Shown in pieces: positions 53,801 through 60,947 of a DNA stretch of 64,000 nucleotides. The translations under genes and the position numbers were made by a program. Under the pieces are notes generated by a model that searched no databases, had not been told where the DNA came from, and saw only the letters and a list, made by a program, of their open reading frames with translations. The stretch's first letter is position 1. Each line of letters opens with the position of its first letter. The stretch is from G963663315 sp965116335 (lineage in GTDB: Bacteria; Pseudomonadota; Gammaproteobacteria; Arenicellales; Poriferihabitantaceae), in assembly GCA_965116335.1 (NCBI GenBank), contig OZ220677.1, forward strand, positions 2,666,001 through 2,730,000, in the 5' to 3' direction.

Positions 53801-54324
53801 AGACCGGAACGGGGTTAGAGGTCGGGGGTGGTATTGCATGGAATGATACAACTCTCGGGTTATCTCTTGATCTGTCGGGACGTACCTTAGTCTCGCATGA
53901 TTCGGATGATCTTGAAGATCGGGGGTACGCTGCATCGTTTGTATTTGATCCAGAACCCCAAAGTCAACGGGGACTGTCCCTGACCGTCAATCAGGATTGG
54001 GGCGGACAGTCTACCGGCGGATTGGATGCCTTGTTTGCAGAGGAATCCATCAGTGAACGTACCGGCAGTGAATCCGAGAGTCGCTGGAATGCCCAGGCGG
54101 CGTATGGTTTCTCTATGTTATCGGGGCGATTCACGGGCAGTCCGTATATCGGTACGGGGATAACGGATAGTACGCAGGAATATACGCTGGGTTGGAGACT
54201 GACTCCGGTGTATACCACCGATAAGGCAGTAACCTTCACGCTGGATGTCAAGGCGACGCATCGGGAAACTGATGATGATGAACCTACGCAGTTTGTTGGG
54301 GTTGAGGTTGGGGTGCGGTGGTGA
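47884..54324 (+). CDS. Giant autotransporter-like surface protein (Ig-like, Calx-beta, beta-barrel)
   Basis: The open frame encodes 2146 residues, of which about 250 at the N-terminus cross the repeat tract and REP-like modules. A signal peptide begins near 48628 (LFRFLLCLPLLLGLAAGAQA, cleavage about residue 268). Three Ig-like domains of about 115 residues follow (VTSIxRxSPT...LTWRVTF), then several Calx-beta-type domains (for example INEGG/IDEGGTATFTV and ITEGDSATFTV). A C-terminal autotransporter-like beta-barrel spans about residue 1700 to the terminal VRW. It would be exported by Sec and displayed on the surface, probably for adhesion. No ATG, GTG or TTG lies close before the signal peptide. 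In-frame candidates are GTG about 48507, ATG 48464, or a start upstream of the 8-bp repeat. The start is therefore unresolved. Confidence 0.75.
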   Translation: MTGLPDYRITGLPDYRITGLPDYRITLLRVGVTAMSAFAWLRRCLGPSSRPESLPSVIPPTRSPAGSALVSRTPPQGGGDTNPTIIPPLRGNPIRKRIGWGDNNPSTYDPPVFPAKAGIHNDMEVAATRHRRGAPCGCPVSLVPVPTVAGGYKTLPYDNGRESFQRHHVEARIRNRHPAPQPAVFPAKAGIHNDMEVAVTRHRRGAPLWVPAIVDTFSDHSREGTRPSPTITVRSPHKTHIIRRLRAGLFRFLLCLPLLLGLAAGAQAQTLSLSGPADANEGNSGTRDLDYTVSLSQALTGSDYVGFQICFTGTATIDLTEAATIPASADYQTVSNTNPLNTNCSPLGSFLPSASLTKRGAIIRIKGDTDAESDETVIATLSITGQSGGITLGTSTHTHTILDDDDTTAPGVTSITRHSPTALHTNADSLTWRVTFDEAVRNVDTTDFSLVVATTSVAYPGTTALAVSQVSTSVYDITASGSGIENSDNPVQLKFDSSHDIEDLSSNALPASPTISGVNHAFLLDNTAPTVTSIERQSPTTSMTDEDTLTWRVTFADSGGTIANVDTADFQVTGTTATITSVSEHATNVFDVTATGGDLDSLTGTVTLSFANTHDITDEAGNALPASPTPTSGTNDNTFELQNVIDPDAPKVVSIHRYEQPVQGLGTSLVWRVRFNKHLPNVYASDFTLTGTTAGLDVRHDLSNYDPTTYKTIVHVYAQGGDLDTVSGAVTLNFASNHNIRDYEGRRLASTTPSGANQKTFTLNPAETLLYFTQPDYYVNEGDEAVLTVKLSRLQENDTDIRLSATPLSATGNGVDYHGQTFTVTIPARRSSGTFSIRTTDKDGREEEETFRVDIHTFNLTGFATAPARGSSTLNAGTYIHILDKETADYHANRKPGLLFDTPSMQWNEADGCTSKSDGTGPGPSYQVKLEKQPLGPVEVWIKDPDDDYRSDPVATGRLYVANRRFLSRYINEENDQVQKWKDDTHTVLHFTPDNWNTWQRVQVRIRCADHYTAQIPIVHRLYTNYTDDKGKLSHAYPGYTGVVNQTWSVQVRVHDSEPPIVVKGLPPEGQSIAIDEGGHQDFQITLSPSAFAHDSSLTVYLSARGGKAAGVKRRDGDAQSCGGPLDDCLIFTPSNRTQWVRVFAINPGLDQLKVEIPQLQWGDLYHVRDWEMTWPIQVLEGQNAPQNAPAESEQASYQPVTCVSDALLTDVTDYSNETWRSSVDHVERWSRVLAAFGVDNAYSNNPMTIAEAQAQADRGLGRWLPIVPALQCLENPPQEQPQVEEETIPPPTVPELSLSAGSAIDEGGTATFTVTADSAPQSDLTIGYTVSQSGDYLDAPGSGARAVTLVAGATTVSVAIGTVDDAADEVDGAVSVTVDTGNGYTIATNQDSASVPVRDNDEPVVRISAGSGITEGDSATFTVTAHPVPAVPLDMTVTVAQNGEFATSGETGTRSLTIPTSGSIDIAVDTIDDAVDEPDGSISATINTGAGYIVAEAPNHTASVTVSDNDVTLSSGPTLSIGDATLHENQRTGYFTITLSEAMQWPVTFYYATQDSNPVSARAGEDYIAWQRAWKLRSTINPGQTEKKIYVRLYNDNHDEDPETFQMVIYDAGVSGADATVAIADSTATGTIINDDPMPQAWLTRFGRTIAQQAIDGLSDRIADNRTAGTQGTVAGQAFTLGASSQSESVLSHSSIHSMDDDFAHSTDAVHDRHYFGGTQSQSYDMTVREALLNSSFTATGEKDATGGSVSFWGRATQGHFDGREGAFSLDGETTTALLGTDYAKDNWLIGLTLIQSDGEGRYTDTEPDTRTHSQLCTQQMSAQTRQVLCEGAVREGDGEVEASLTAITPYASIQASDSIRLWGTLGQGSGEVTLQPELGDSLTADISWDMAAIGMRGDLLQAQESGLSLALTADALWSRTESDQTHALAASDASTTRIRAGLESSWKKNLEQGSVTPRLEVGIRQDGGDAETGTGLEVGGGIAWNDTTLGLSLDLSGRTLVSHDSDDLEDRGYAASFVFDPEPQSQRGLSLTVNQDWGGQSTGGLDALFAEESISERTGSESESRWNAQAAYGFSMLSGRFTGSPYIGTGITDSTQEYTLGWRLTPVYTTDKAVTFTLDVKATHRETDDDEPTQFVGVEVGVRW
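47891..47960 (+). repeat. (GATTACCG)8 simple sequence repeat
   Basis: Eight perfect tandem copies of GATTACCG (47891-47954) are followed by a partial GATTAC. An 8-bp unit is not a multiple of three, so slippage shifts any frame that crosses it. ATG 47835 (MKKIEINSIKSLIYGIID) opens upstream in a different frame, which stops at 48038. Gain of one unit, or loss of two, would join that ATG to the long autotransporter frame. Confidence 0.95.
48057..48579 (+). repeat. Left repeat array, inner part (A', A, then two B-C-D units)
   Basis: Class A occurs inverted at 48057-48119 and direct at 48141-48188. Two B-C-D units then follow at 48214-48360 and 48432-48579, with an exact 218-bp offset between matching modules. 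All lie inside the open frame that leads into the autotransporter. They translate to low-quality sequence (PAVFPAKAGIHND and similar) and are best read as inserted non-coding elements. Confidence 0.8.
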
Positions 54325-54341
54325 GTGCCTGATCCATCATT

Positions 54342-54904
54342 CGCGGGAGGGCACAGAGACCCTCCCGCAGATGTCGGAACAGGCATCCACGATAGCGGGC
54401 ACCCACAGAGGGGCGCCCCTACGATGACATCAGGTGCGCATCCATATTATTGTGGATTCCCGTTTGCACGGGAATGACGGGTGGTTGGTGCGTGGGATGA
54501 CGGTTGTGGATTCCCGCCTGCGCGGGAAAGACGGGTTGGGGCGTCGGATGGCGGTTGTGTCCCCCCATCCAATCCGTTTACGGATTGGATTCCCCCTCAA
54601 GGGGGAATGATGTTGATACATGGATCGAAATGATGTCGTAGGGGAGGGTCTTGTACCCTCCCGCAGATGTCGGAACAGGCATCCACGATAGCGGGCACCC
54701 ACAGAGGGGCGCCCCTACGATGACATCAGGTGCGCATCCATATTATTGTGGATTCCCGTTTGCACGGGAATGACGGGTGGTTGGTGCGTGGGATGACGGT
54801 TGTGGATTCCCGCCTGCGCGGGAAAGACGGGTTGGGGCGTGGGATGGCGATTGTGTGTCCCCCCATCCAATCCGGTTGCGGATTGGATTCCCCCTCAAGA
54901 GCCT
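54342..54904 (-). repeat. Right repeat array, inverted D-C-B and A modules
   Basis: The same modules as on the left appear here in opposite orientation: C' at about 54383 and 54680, B' at about 54450, 54510, 54750 and 54805, D' at 54636-54668, and A' at about 54559-54609 and 54859-54896. Together with the left arrays they flank the autotransporter gene as inverted repeats. No gene is supported between 54325 and 55209. Confidence 0.8.
54359..54840. repeat. Direct duplication with 296-bp offset
   Basis: 54359-54544 and 54655-54840 are identical by eye over about 186 bp, with a constant 296-bp offset. They cover the C' module and two B' modules. Similarity continues with a few changes into the following A' module. 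This looks like a recent tandem duplication within the right array. Confidence 0.85.
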
Positions 54905-55209
54905 GTCCCCGGCTTGATCGGGGAGGGGAATGATATTCGTCTGGGCACCCATACGATGAACGCGATGTGATTCCCCGGTCTGCGGGGGGGAATGATGCGA
55001 TGACGGGTTTGTCGGGGTCGGTGAACTTGCAGAGCTGTTATTTCTGTTCATGGATTCTAATAATAAAACTATCCTGTGTGAAAAAAGCATCCCGATTGTG
55101 GCATAATCGCAGCCGGAAAAATGCAAGGTCAGTTGCATTACCGGGCATTGCCGTTGGGTAGTGTCGATTGTTTAATTATCCTGCATAGAGCATAACCGGA
55201 CTTTAATAG
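54905..55209 (+). other. yajC upstream region
   Basis: No gene seen. Repeat remnants end near 55000. A candidate extended -10, TGGCATAAT (55099-55107), lies about 100 bp before yajC, without a clear -35. The sequence from 55060 on is A+T-rich. tgt and queA, which often precede yajC, are not present. Confidence 0.4.
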
Positions 55210-55533
55210 ATGAATTTTTTGATTTCAGACGCCTGGGCGCAAGACGGCCTGGGAGGTGGAGGCGGTTTGGTTGGATTACTGCCGATGGTCCTGATCTTCG
55301 TGGTCTTTTATTTTTTGCTGATTCGCCCGCAACAGAAACGCGCCAAGGAACACCGCAACATGGTGGCGTCACTGGAACAAGGCAACGAAGTAGTAACCAA
55401 CGGCGGGGTTCTCGGTAAAATCACGGAGGTTGATGACAGCTTCGTAACGGTGCAAATTGCGCCGGAGGTCTCGGTGAAGGTGCAGCGTCCCGCGATTTCA
55501 CAGATGATGCCAAAGGGTACTGTCAAGTTCTGA
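55210..55533 (+). CDS. yajC: Sec translocon accessory protein YajC
   Basis: A 107-residue single-pass inner-membrane protein with helix LVGLLPMVLIFVVFYFLLIRPQQKRAKEH, then the conserved cytoplasmic GNEVVTNGGVLGKITEVDDSFVTVQIAPEV. It associates with SecDF. It precedes secD by 37 bp in the standard order. Confidence 0.96.
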   Translation: MNFLISDAWAQDGLGGGGGLVGLLPMVLIFVVFYFLLIRPQQKRAKEHRNMVASLEQGNEVVTNGGVLGKITEVDDSFVTVQIAPEVSVKVQRPAISQMMPKGTVKF

Positions 55534-55570
55534 AAGCCTGCCTGGCCAGCACCCTGTCCCCATTGTTGTC

Positions 55571-57454
55571 ATGTTAAATCAAACCGTCTGGTGGAAGTAT
55601 ATTGTTGTTCTGGTGGTTGTGACTACCGGGCTTTTTTATGCGTTGCCGAATATCTACGGCAATGATCCGGGTATCCAGATTCGAGGCGCTCGCGGTTTGA
55701 GCATTCAATCCGGCGAGTTGGCTCGTGTTGAATCCATACTGGAGGCAGGCTCTATCGCGATTAAGTCACTTTCCCAGGATGAAAAGGGTATCCGGGTTCG
55801 AGTCAATGACGATGACAGCCAGTTACGCGCCAGGGAACTGCTGGAAACCGGATTGGGACAGAATTATTCCATTGCGTTGACGCTGCTATCCGGGGCGCCG
55901 CAATGGTTGACCGCTTCAGGTGCCTTGCCGATGTATCTGGGGCTTGATCTTCGGGGTGGAGTTCATTTTCTGTTGCAGGTAGATATGCAAAGTGCTATCA
56001 GTCGGGCAGAGGATCGGTATCAGGACAACGTCAAGGCAACCCTGCGGGAGAACAAGTTACGGTATCGGAGTGTAACCAGGGGAGCATCCGGCGAGTTGGA
56101 GGCGGTAATCCGTAATCCGGGGCAACGAATACAGGCTCTGGAGGTATTGAACGAGGCTTATCCGGATCTGGACATACGGGAAGATGAAAATAACCCTGAG
56201 AGATTGCTGTTGCGAATGAGTGAGGATCAGATTCAGGAGATTCAGCAGTTTGCGCTTGAGCAAAACCTGACCGCATTGAGAAACCGGGTGGATCAACTGG
56301 GTGTAGCGGAGCCGGTGGTGCAGAGGCAGGGGGATGACCGCATCGTCATTCAATTACCGGGCGTGCAGGATACCGCTCGTGCCAAAGCCATACTGGGGCG
56401 GGCGGCAACGCTTGAAATGCACCTGGTGGACGAGAAGAACGATGCCGCAGCGGTTGAGTCCGGCCAGGCTCCGGCAGGTTCCAGATTGTACAGATACCGG
56501 GATGGGCGAGGTGTTCTGCTGTTCAGGAAGGTGATCTACTCCGGCGACAATATCGTGGATGCTGCCGCTAGTCTGGACACACAAACAGGCTCTCCGATTG
56601 TCAGTATCACTCTGGATGCCGAGGCTGCGGCTATCAACAGCCGGGTTACCGGGGAGAATATTGGTAACCGTATGGCGGTGGTCTATCTCGAACTGCTCTC
56701 AGAAAATAAAAAAGATGCCGACGGTAATCTGGTAACCGATGATCAGGGCAACCCGGTCCGTATCAGCAGACGGATTGAAGAAGTGCTGACCGCCCCGGTC
56801 ATTCGTGACCAACTCGGCAAACGCTATCAGATTGAGGGTATTGATTCGGTTGATGAGGCCAGGGATCTGGCGCTCATGTTACGATCAGGCGCTCTGGCGG
56901 CTCCGGTTGAAATTATCGAGGAGCGCACGGTGGGGCCCAGTCTGGGGCAGGCTAATATCGATCAGGGTTTCCTTTCTGTCATTATGGGGTTTGTCCTGGT
57001 GCTGCTTTTCATGCTGGTCTATTATCGGGTGTTCGGGTTCTCGGCAATGATTGCGTTGACCATCAATCTGATCCTGATTGTCGCTGTATTATCCATGTTG
57101 CAGGCGACCCTGACCTTGCCGGGAGTAGCTGGAATCGTGTTGACAGTAGGTATGGCAGTGGATGCCAATGTTCTTGTTTTTGAGAGAATCCGGGAGGAAA
57201 TCAGGAATGGCAATTCGCCTCAGGCCAGTATTCATACGGGTTATGATCGGGCGCTGTCGACCATTATCGACGCCAATATCACTACGCTGATCGCGGCCAT
57301 TGTTCTGTTCAACTTCGGCACGGGTCCGATCAAGGGTTTTGCGGTTACTTTGAGTGTTGGCATCATAACCTCCCTGTTTACCGCGATCATCCTGACCCGC
57401 ATGCTGGTCAACTGGTTCTATGGTGGGCGCAACGTCAAGAGACTTTCAATTTAG
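55571..57454 (+). CDS. secD: Protein translocase subunit SecD
   Basis: Works with SecF to use the proton gradient in late steps of Sec export. The 627-residue protein has one N-terminal helix (YIVVLVVVTTGLFYALPNIYG), YLGLDLRGGVHFLLQVD, a large periplasmic region including LRNRVDQLGVAEPVVQRQG, and C-terminal RND-type membrane segments with GMAVDANVLVFERIREE and FNFGTGPIKGFAVTLSVGI. Length is normal. secF follows after 32 bp. Confidence 0.97.
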   Translation: MLNQTVWWKYIVVLVVVTTGLFYALPNIYGNDPGIQIRGARGLSIQSGELARVESILEAGSIAIKSLSQDEKGIRVRVNDDDSQLRARELLETGLGQNYSIALTLLSGAPQWLTASGALPMYLGLDLRGGVHFLLQVDMQSAISRAEDRYQDNVKATLRENKLRYRSVTRGASGELEAVIRNPGQRIQALEVLNEAYPDLDIREDENNPERLLLRMSEDQIQEIQQFALEQNLTALRNRVDQLGVAEPVVQRQGDDRIVIQLPGVQDTARAKAILGRAATLEMHLVDEKNDAAAVESGQAPAGSRLYRYRDGRGVLLFRKVIYSGDNIVDAAASLDTQTGSPIVSITLDAEAAAINSRVTGENIGNRMAVVYLELLSENKKDADGNLVTDDQGNPVRISRRIEEVLTAPVIRDQLGKRYQIEGIDSVDEARDLALMLRSGALAAPVEIIEERTVGPSLGQANIDQGFLSVIMGFVLVLLFMLVYYRVFGFSAMIALTINLILIVAVLSMLQATLTLPGVAGIVLTVGMAVDANVLVFERIREEIRNGNSPQASIHTGYDRALSTIIDANITTLIAAIVLFNFGTGPIKGFAVTLSVGIITSLFTAIILTRMLVNWFYGGRNVKRLSI

Positions 57455-57486
57455 CTGATTCAAGTGCAAATCCTCATAAAAATCTT

Positions 57487-58497
57487 ATGGAAATCCTGAA
57501 AAAACAAACCCGAATTGATTTTCTCGGCAGGAGAAAGCTGGCATTGATCCTGTCTGTGAGCCTGCTCCTGATCAGCGTCATCAGCCTGGCGACAAGAGGA
57601 CTGAATCCGGGCATTGATTTTACTGGCGGGACACTGGTGGAGGTTGGCTATCAGTCTCCGGTTGAGGTTGAGTCGGTCCGGGTGACACTGGTTGAAAGCG
57701 GTTTCGACGATGCCATTGTGCAGAATTTCGGCACCACCCGGGATGTGTTGGTGCGGCTGCCGACTACTGCTTCCCGACAGGATACCAGCGCCGCTGAGTT
57801 AAGCAGCCGGGTTATGGAGGCATTGCGGACACCCTGGAACGAGATTCTGGTTGAGTCTGCCGTGCGTGATTCTCAGCAGTGTCTGTCGGACGGGGTGACG
57901 GCTGACTGTCAGGTGCAGATGCGCCGGGTTGAGTTTGTCGGGCCGCAGGTAGGCAGTGAACTGACCAATCAGGGCGGGCTGGCGATGATGTATGCCTTGC
58001 TGGGGATACTGATTTATGTGACCTGGCGGTTCGAGTGGCGGTTCGCGGTTGGCTCGGTGATCGCCCTGGTACATGATGTGTTGATCACGGTTGGAATGTT
58101 CTCCCTGCTTCGGTTCGAGTTTTCGCTCTCGGTACTGGCTGCGGTGCTTGCGGTGATCGGATACTCGCTCAATGACACGATTGTGGTGTACGACCGGATT
58201 CGTGAGAATTTCCGCAAAATGCGAAAGAGCGGCGTGCCGGAAGTTATGAACGTCGCGATCAACCAGACATTGCCGCGAACCCTGTTGACTTCATTGACCA
58301 CCCTGCTGGTTGTATTGACTCTGATGATATTCGGTGGCGAGGTCATCCGCGGGTTTTCTGTAGCCCTGGCTATCGGCGTTGTGATCGGAACCTACTCTTC
58401 GATTTTCGTAGCCAGTCCGGCAGTGCTTGTTTTTGGCATCAGTCGAGAAGACATGTTGCCGGTTCAAAAAGAGGGGGTTGCAGACACGCAGCCCTGA
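57487..58497 (+). CDS. secF: Protein translocase subunit SecF
   Basis: A 336-residue partner of SecD. It shows NPGIDFTGGTLVEVG after the first helix, then FVGPQVGSELTNQGGLAMMYALLGILIYV, VIGYSLNDTIVVYDRIRENFRK and FGGEVIRGFSVALAIGVVIGTYSSIFVASP, which are diagnostic. It completes the yajC-secD-secF operon. nrdR follows after 15 bp and is likely on the same transcript. Confidence 0.97.
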   Translation: MEILKKQTRIDFLGRRKLALILSVSLLLISVISLATRGLNPGIDFTGGTLVEVGYQSPVEVESVRVTLVESGFDDAIVQNFGTTRDVLVRLPTTASRQDTSAAELSSRVMEALRTPWNEILVESAVRDSQQCLSDGVTADCQVQMRRVEFVGPQVGSELTNQGGLAMMYALLGILIYVTWRFEWRFAVGSVIALVHDVLITVGMFSLLRFEFSLSVLAAVLAVIGYSLNDTIVVYDRIRENFRKMRKSGVPEVMNVAINQTLPRTLLTSLTTLLVVLTLMIFGGEVIRGFSVALAIGVVIGTYSSIFVASPAVLVFGISREDMLPVQKEGVADTQP

Positions 58498-58512
58498 TCG
58501 GAGCCGGATGCC

Positions 58513-59022
58513 ATGCACTGCCCGTTTTGTACAACCGCTGACACTCGGGTAATTGATTCGAGGTTGAGTGATAACGGCGATACCGTGCGCCGCCGCCGTG
58601 AGTGCCAGCAATGCTTGCGGCGCTTCACCACTGCCGAGAAGATGGTGTTTGACATGCCAGCTGTAATCAAGGCCGATGGTCGGCGTGAACGCTTTGAGGT
58701 CGACAAGCTACGCAGCGGAATCATGCGGTCGCTGGAAAAGCTGCCGATAGAAGACGAAGAGGTCGAGAGGCTGATAAATGGTATTATGAGACAGTTCGCA
58801 CAGCGCACGGATCAAGAGATTGAAGCCAGACAGATTGGTGAGGCGGTCATGTATGCTCTGAAGAAACTGGATGAGGTGGCTTATGTTCGATTCGCTTCTG
58901 TTTATCGCCGGTTTCAGGACATGGAGGAATTCAGCGATGAAGTGGAACGGCTGAAGGCTTCACTGCCCGGACTACCGGATGAATCGCAATCATCCCTGTT
59001 TGCGGAGAACTCCGAGCCGTGA
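58513..59022 (+). CDS. nrdR: Transcriptional repressor NrdR
   Basis: A nucleotide-sensing repressor of ribonucleotide reductase genes. The 169-residue protein has the zinc ribbon MHCPFC...RRRECQQCLRRFTTAEK (Cys pairs near 3/6 and 34/37), followed by an ATP-cone domain (VIKADGRRERFEVDKLRSGI) and the segment VRFASVYRRFQDMEEF. It sits between secF and ribD, as in many gammaproteobacteria. Confidence 0.97.
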   Translation: MHCPFCTTADTRVIDSRLSDNGDTVRRRRECQQCLRRFTTAEKMVFDMPAVIKADGRRERFEVDKLRSGIMRSLEKLPIEDEEVERLINGIMRQFAQRTDQEIEARQIGEAVMYALKKLDEVAYVRFASVYRRFQDMEEFSDEVERLKASLPGLPDESQSSLFAENSEP

Positions 59023-59093
59023 ATCTGTTCGATGGTTTCAGACAGGATCGGCAATTATTTCGGGAGGCTCCCGAGCAGGATGATCTGGTTGCC

Positions 59094-60221
59094 ATGAAAT
59101 ATCCGAAGACTCCGGGCCGTGCCACGCCAGATGATGAGAGAATCATGGCTCGTGCGCTGAAACTGGCCGACAAGGGTAGGTATACCACTCATCCCAATCC
59201 TGTGGTCGGATGCGTCATCGTCAAAGACGGCAATATCATCGGACAAGGCTGGCACCAGTATGCGGGCGGTGACCATGCAGAGGTCGTGGCATTGAAACAG
59301 GCTGGCAAAGCAGCCAAAGGGGCGACACTTTATGTCACTTTGGAGCCGTGCAGCCAGTATGGCAGAACCCCGCCTTGTACCAAATCCATTAAGAAGGCAG
59401 GCATCGCGCGGGTAGTTGTGGCCATGGAGGATCCGAGTTTGCCACCCGGTCAAACTGGAATCGCTGAATTACGGCGCGCCGGGATTGATGTGTTGACCGG
59501 AGTCGGACGCTCTCAGGCACAATCTCAGAACCGTGGTTTTTGCAAGAGAGTGACCACTGGCATCCCATGGGTCACCCTGAAAGTGGCGACCAGCCTGGAT
59601 GGTAAAACCGCGATGTCCAGCGGCGAAAGCCAATGGATCACGGGCTCCTCTGCGAGGCTGGATGGGCATAGGCAGAGAGCGGCGTCTTCAGCCGTGTTGA
59701 CCGGAGTGGGGACGGTTTTAAGAGATAACCCTTCAATGAACGTCAGACTGGAAAATGTGTCCCGGCAGCCCTTTCGGGTTGTTCTGGATACCAATCTGAG
59801 TATGCCTGTCAACTCGAAAATTGTCGGATCAGACGGGCAGGTGCTGATTATTACCGCAAGTAAGGATCAGGAAGTCATCGAAACATTTTCGTCGAGTGGA
59901 GCAGAGATTATTGATTGCGGGAGAAATCCCCGGAATCCCGGTCATGGCGGAATTGATCTGCAACAGGTCATGCAGGAGCTTGGCAGGCGCGAGATGAACA
60001 CGGTTTTGCTGGAAGCGGGATCCAGGCTGAGCGGAAGTATGCTGAAGCAGGGGCTGGTCGATGAAATGATTGTCTATATGTCCCCGGACCTGCTCGGATC
60101 GCAAGCCAGAGACATGTTTCTGATTGCGGGACTTGACCAGCTCATTGATCGGGTAAAACTTGCGTATCGTGACGTGGTGATGATCGGGCGTGACCTCAAG
60201 ATCACACTGGACGTGGTGTAG
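59094..60221 (+). CDS. ribD: Bifunctional riboflavin deaminase/reductase RibD
   Basis: Carries out two steps of riboflavin synthesis: deamination and then side-chain reduction of the pyrimidine. The deaminase domain has HAEVVALKQAG and the zinc-binding TLEPCSQYGRTPPCTKSI. The reductase half shows VTLKVATSLDGKTAMSSGESQWITG and MNTVLLEAGSRLSGSMLKQGLVDEM. Start choice is open: GTG 59019 overlaps the nrdR stop, ATG 59094 gives 375 residues, and ATG 59145 would match the shortest relatives. ribE follows 42 bp later. Confidence 0.95.
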   Translation: MKYPKTPGRATPDDERIMARALKLADKGRYTTHPNPVVGCVIVKDGNIIGQGWHQYAGGDHAEVVALKQAGKAAKGATLYVTLEPCSQYGRTPPCTKSIKKAGIARVVVAMEDPSLPPGQTGIAELRRAGIDVLTGVGRSQAQSQNRGFCKRVTTGIPWVTLKVATSLDGKTAMSSGESQWITGSSARLDGHRQRAASSAVLTGVGTVLRDNPSMNVRLENVSRQPFRVVLDTNLSMPVNSKIVGSDGQVLIITASKDQEVIETFSSSGAEIIDCGRNPRNPGHGGIDLQQVMQELGRREMNTVLLEAGSRLSGSMLKQGLVDEMIVYMSPDLLGSQARDMFLIAGLDQLIDRVKLAYRDVVMIGRDLKITLDVV

Positions 60222-60263
60222 TGGATCCCTGCAGGTAAGGTTCCCTGAGTTCGAGCCGCCATC

Positions 60264-60947
60264 GTGTTTACCGGCATTATTCAAAATATCGGCGAGGTGG
60301 TCTCCAGACTGCCTGCTCGTGGCGGGATGGAGCTCGGAATCAGACCGCTGGATGGGTCCGACTCCTGGGGGGCGGAGCGAATTTCATCAGGTGACAGTAT
60401 TGCGGTCAATGGAGCCTGCCTGACTGTGGTCGGCCTGAAAGATACAGTTCTGCGTTTTGATTTGTCGGAGGAGACCCTGTCAAAGTGTCTGGCGCTGACC
60501 TGGCAACCCGGCACTTGTGTCAATCTGGAGCAAGCCTTGACGCTGGAGACACCGATAGGCGGGCATCTGGTGTCCGGCCATGTCGATGGCATCGCCAGCT
60601 TGATAAAACGTAAGGCCGAGGCAGGATTTGCGACCTTTGTTTTTGCGGTTGAGCATGATCTCGGGCGATATATTGCGAGCAAGGGTTCGGTCGCGATTGA
60701 CGGGGTGAGTTTGACCAGTAACCGGGTTCTGGATGGTAAGTCCCGCACCACATTCGAGGTTGCGCTGGTTCCGCATACGCTTGAGAATACGACTCTGGGT
60801 AATCTGGACGAAGGGGCTTGCGCGCACATTGAAGTGGATCAGATTGCGCGTTATATTGATCGGATGAGCCGGTTTGACAGCAGATTCGCAACCAGGCGAA
60901 TGGACGGCGGTGATACGCGAGTGAAGAATAAAGAGGTAAACGAGTGA
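60264..60947 (+). CDS. ribE: Riboflavin synthase alpha chain
   Basis: Dismutates two 6,7-dimethyl-8-ribityllumazine molecules to riboflavin. Two lumazine-binding beta-barrel repeats are visible: MFTGIIQNIGEV...SIAVNGACLTVV and GGHLVSGHVDGIA...GSVAIDGVSLTSNRV. The start is GTG at 60264. Length is 227 residues, slightly long at the C-terminus. Its stop shares a base with the next start (TGATG), so the genes are coupled. Confidence 0.96.
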   Translation: MFTGIIQNIGEVVSRLPARGGMELGIRPLDGSDSWGAERISSGDSIAVNGACLTVVGLKDTVLRFDLSEETLSKCLALTWQPGTCVNLEQALTLETPIGGHLVSGHVDGIASLIKRKAEAGFATFVFAVEHDLGRYIASKGSVAIDGVSLTSNRVLDGKSRTTFEVALVPHTLENTTLGNLDEGACAHIEVDQIARYIDRMSRFDSRFATRRMDGGDTRVKNKEVNE

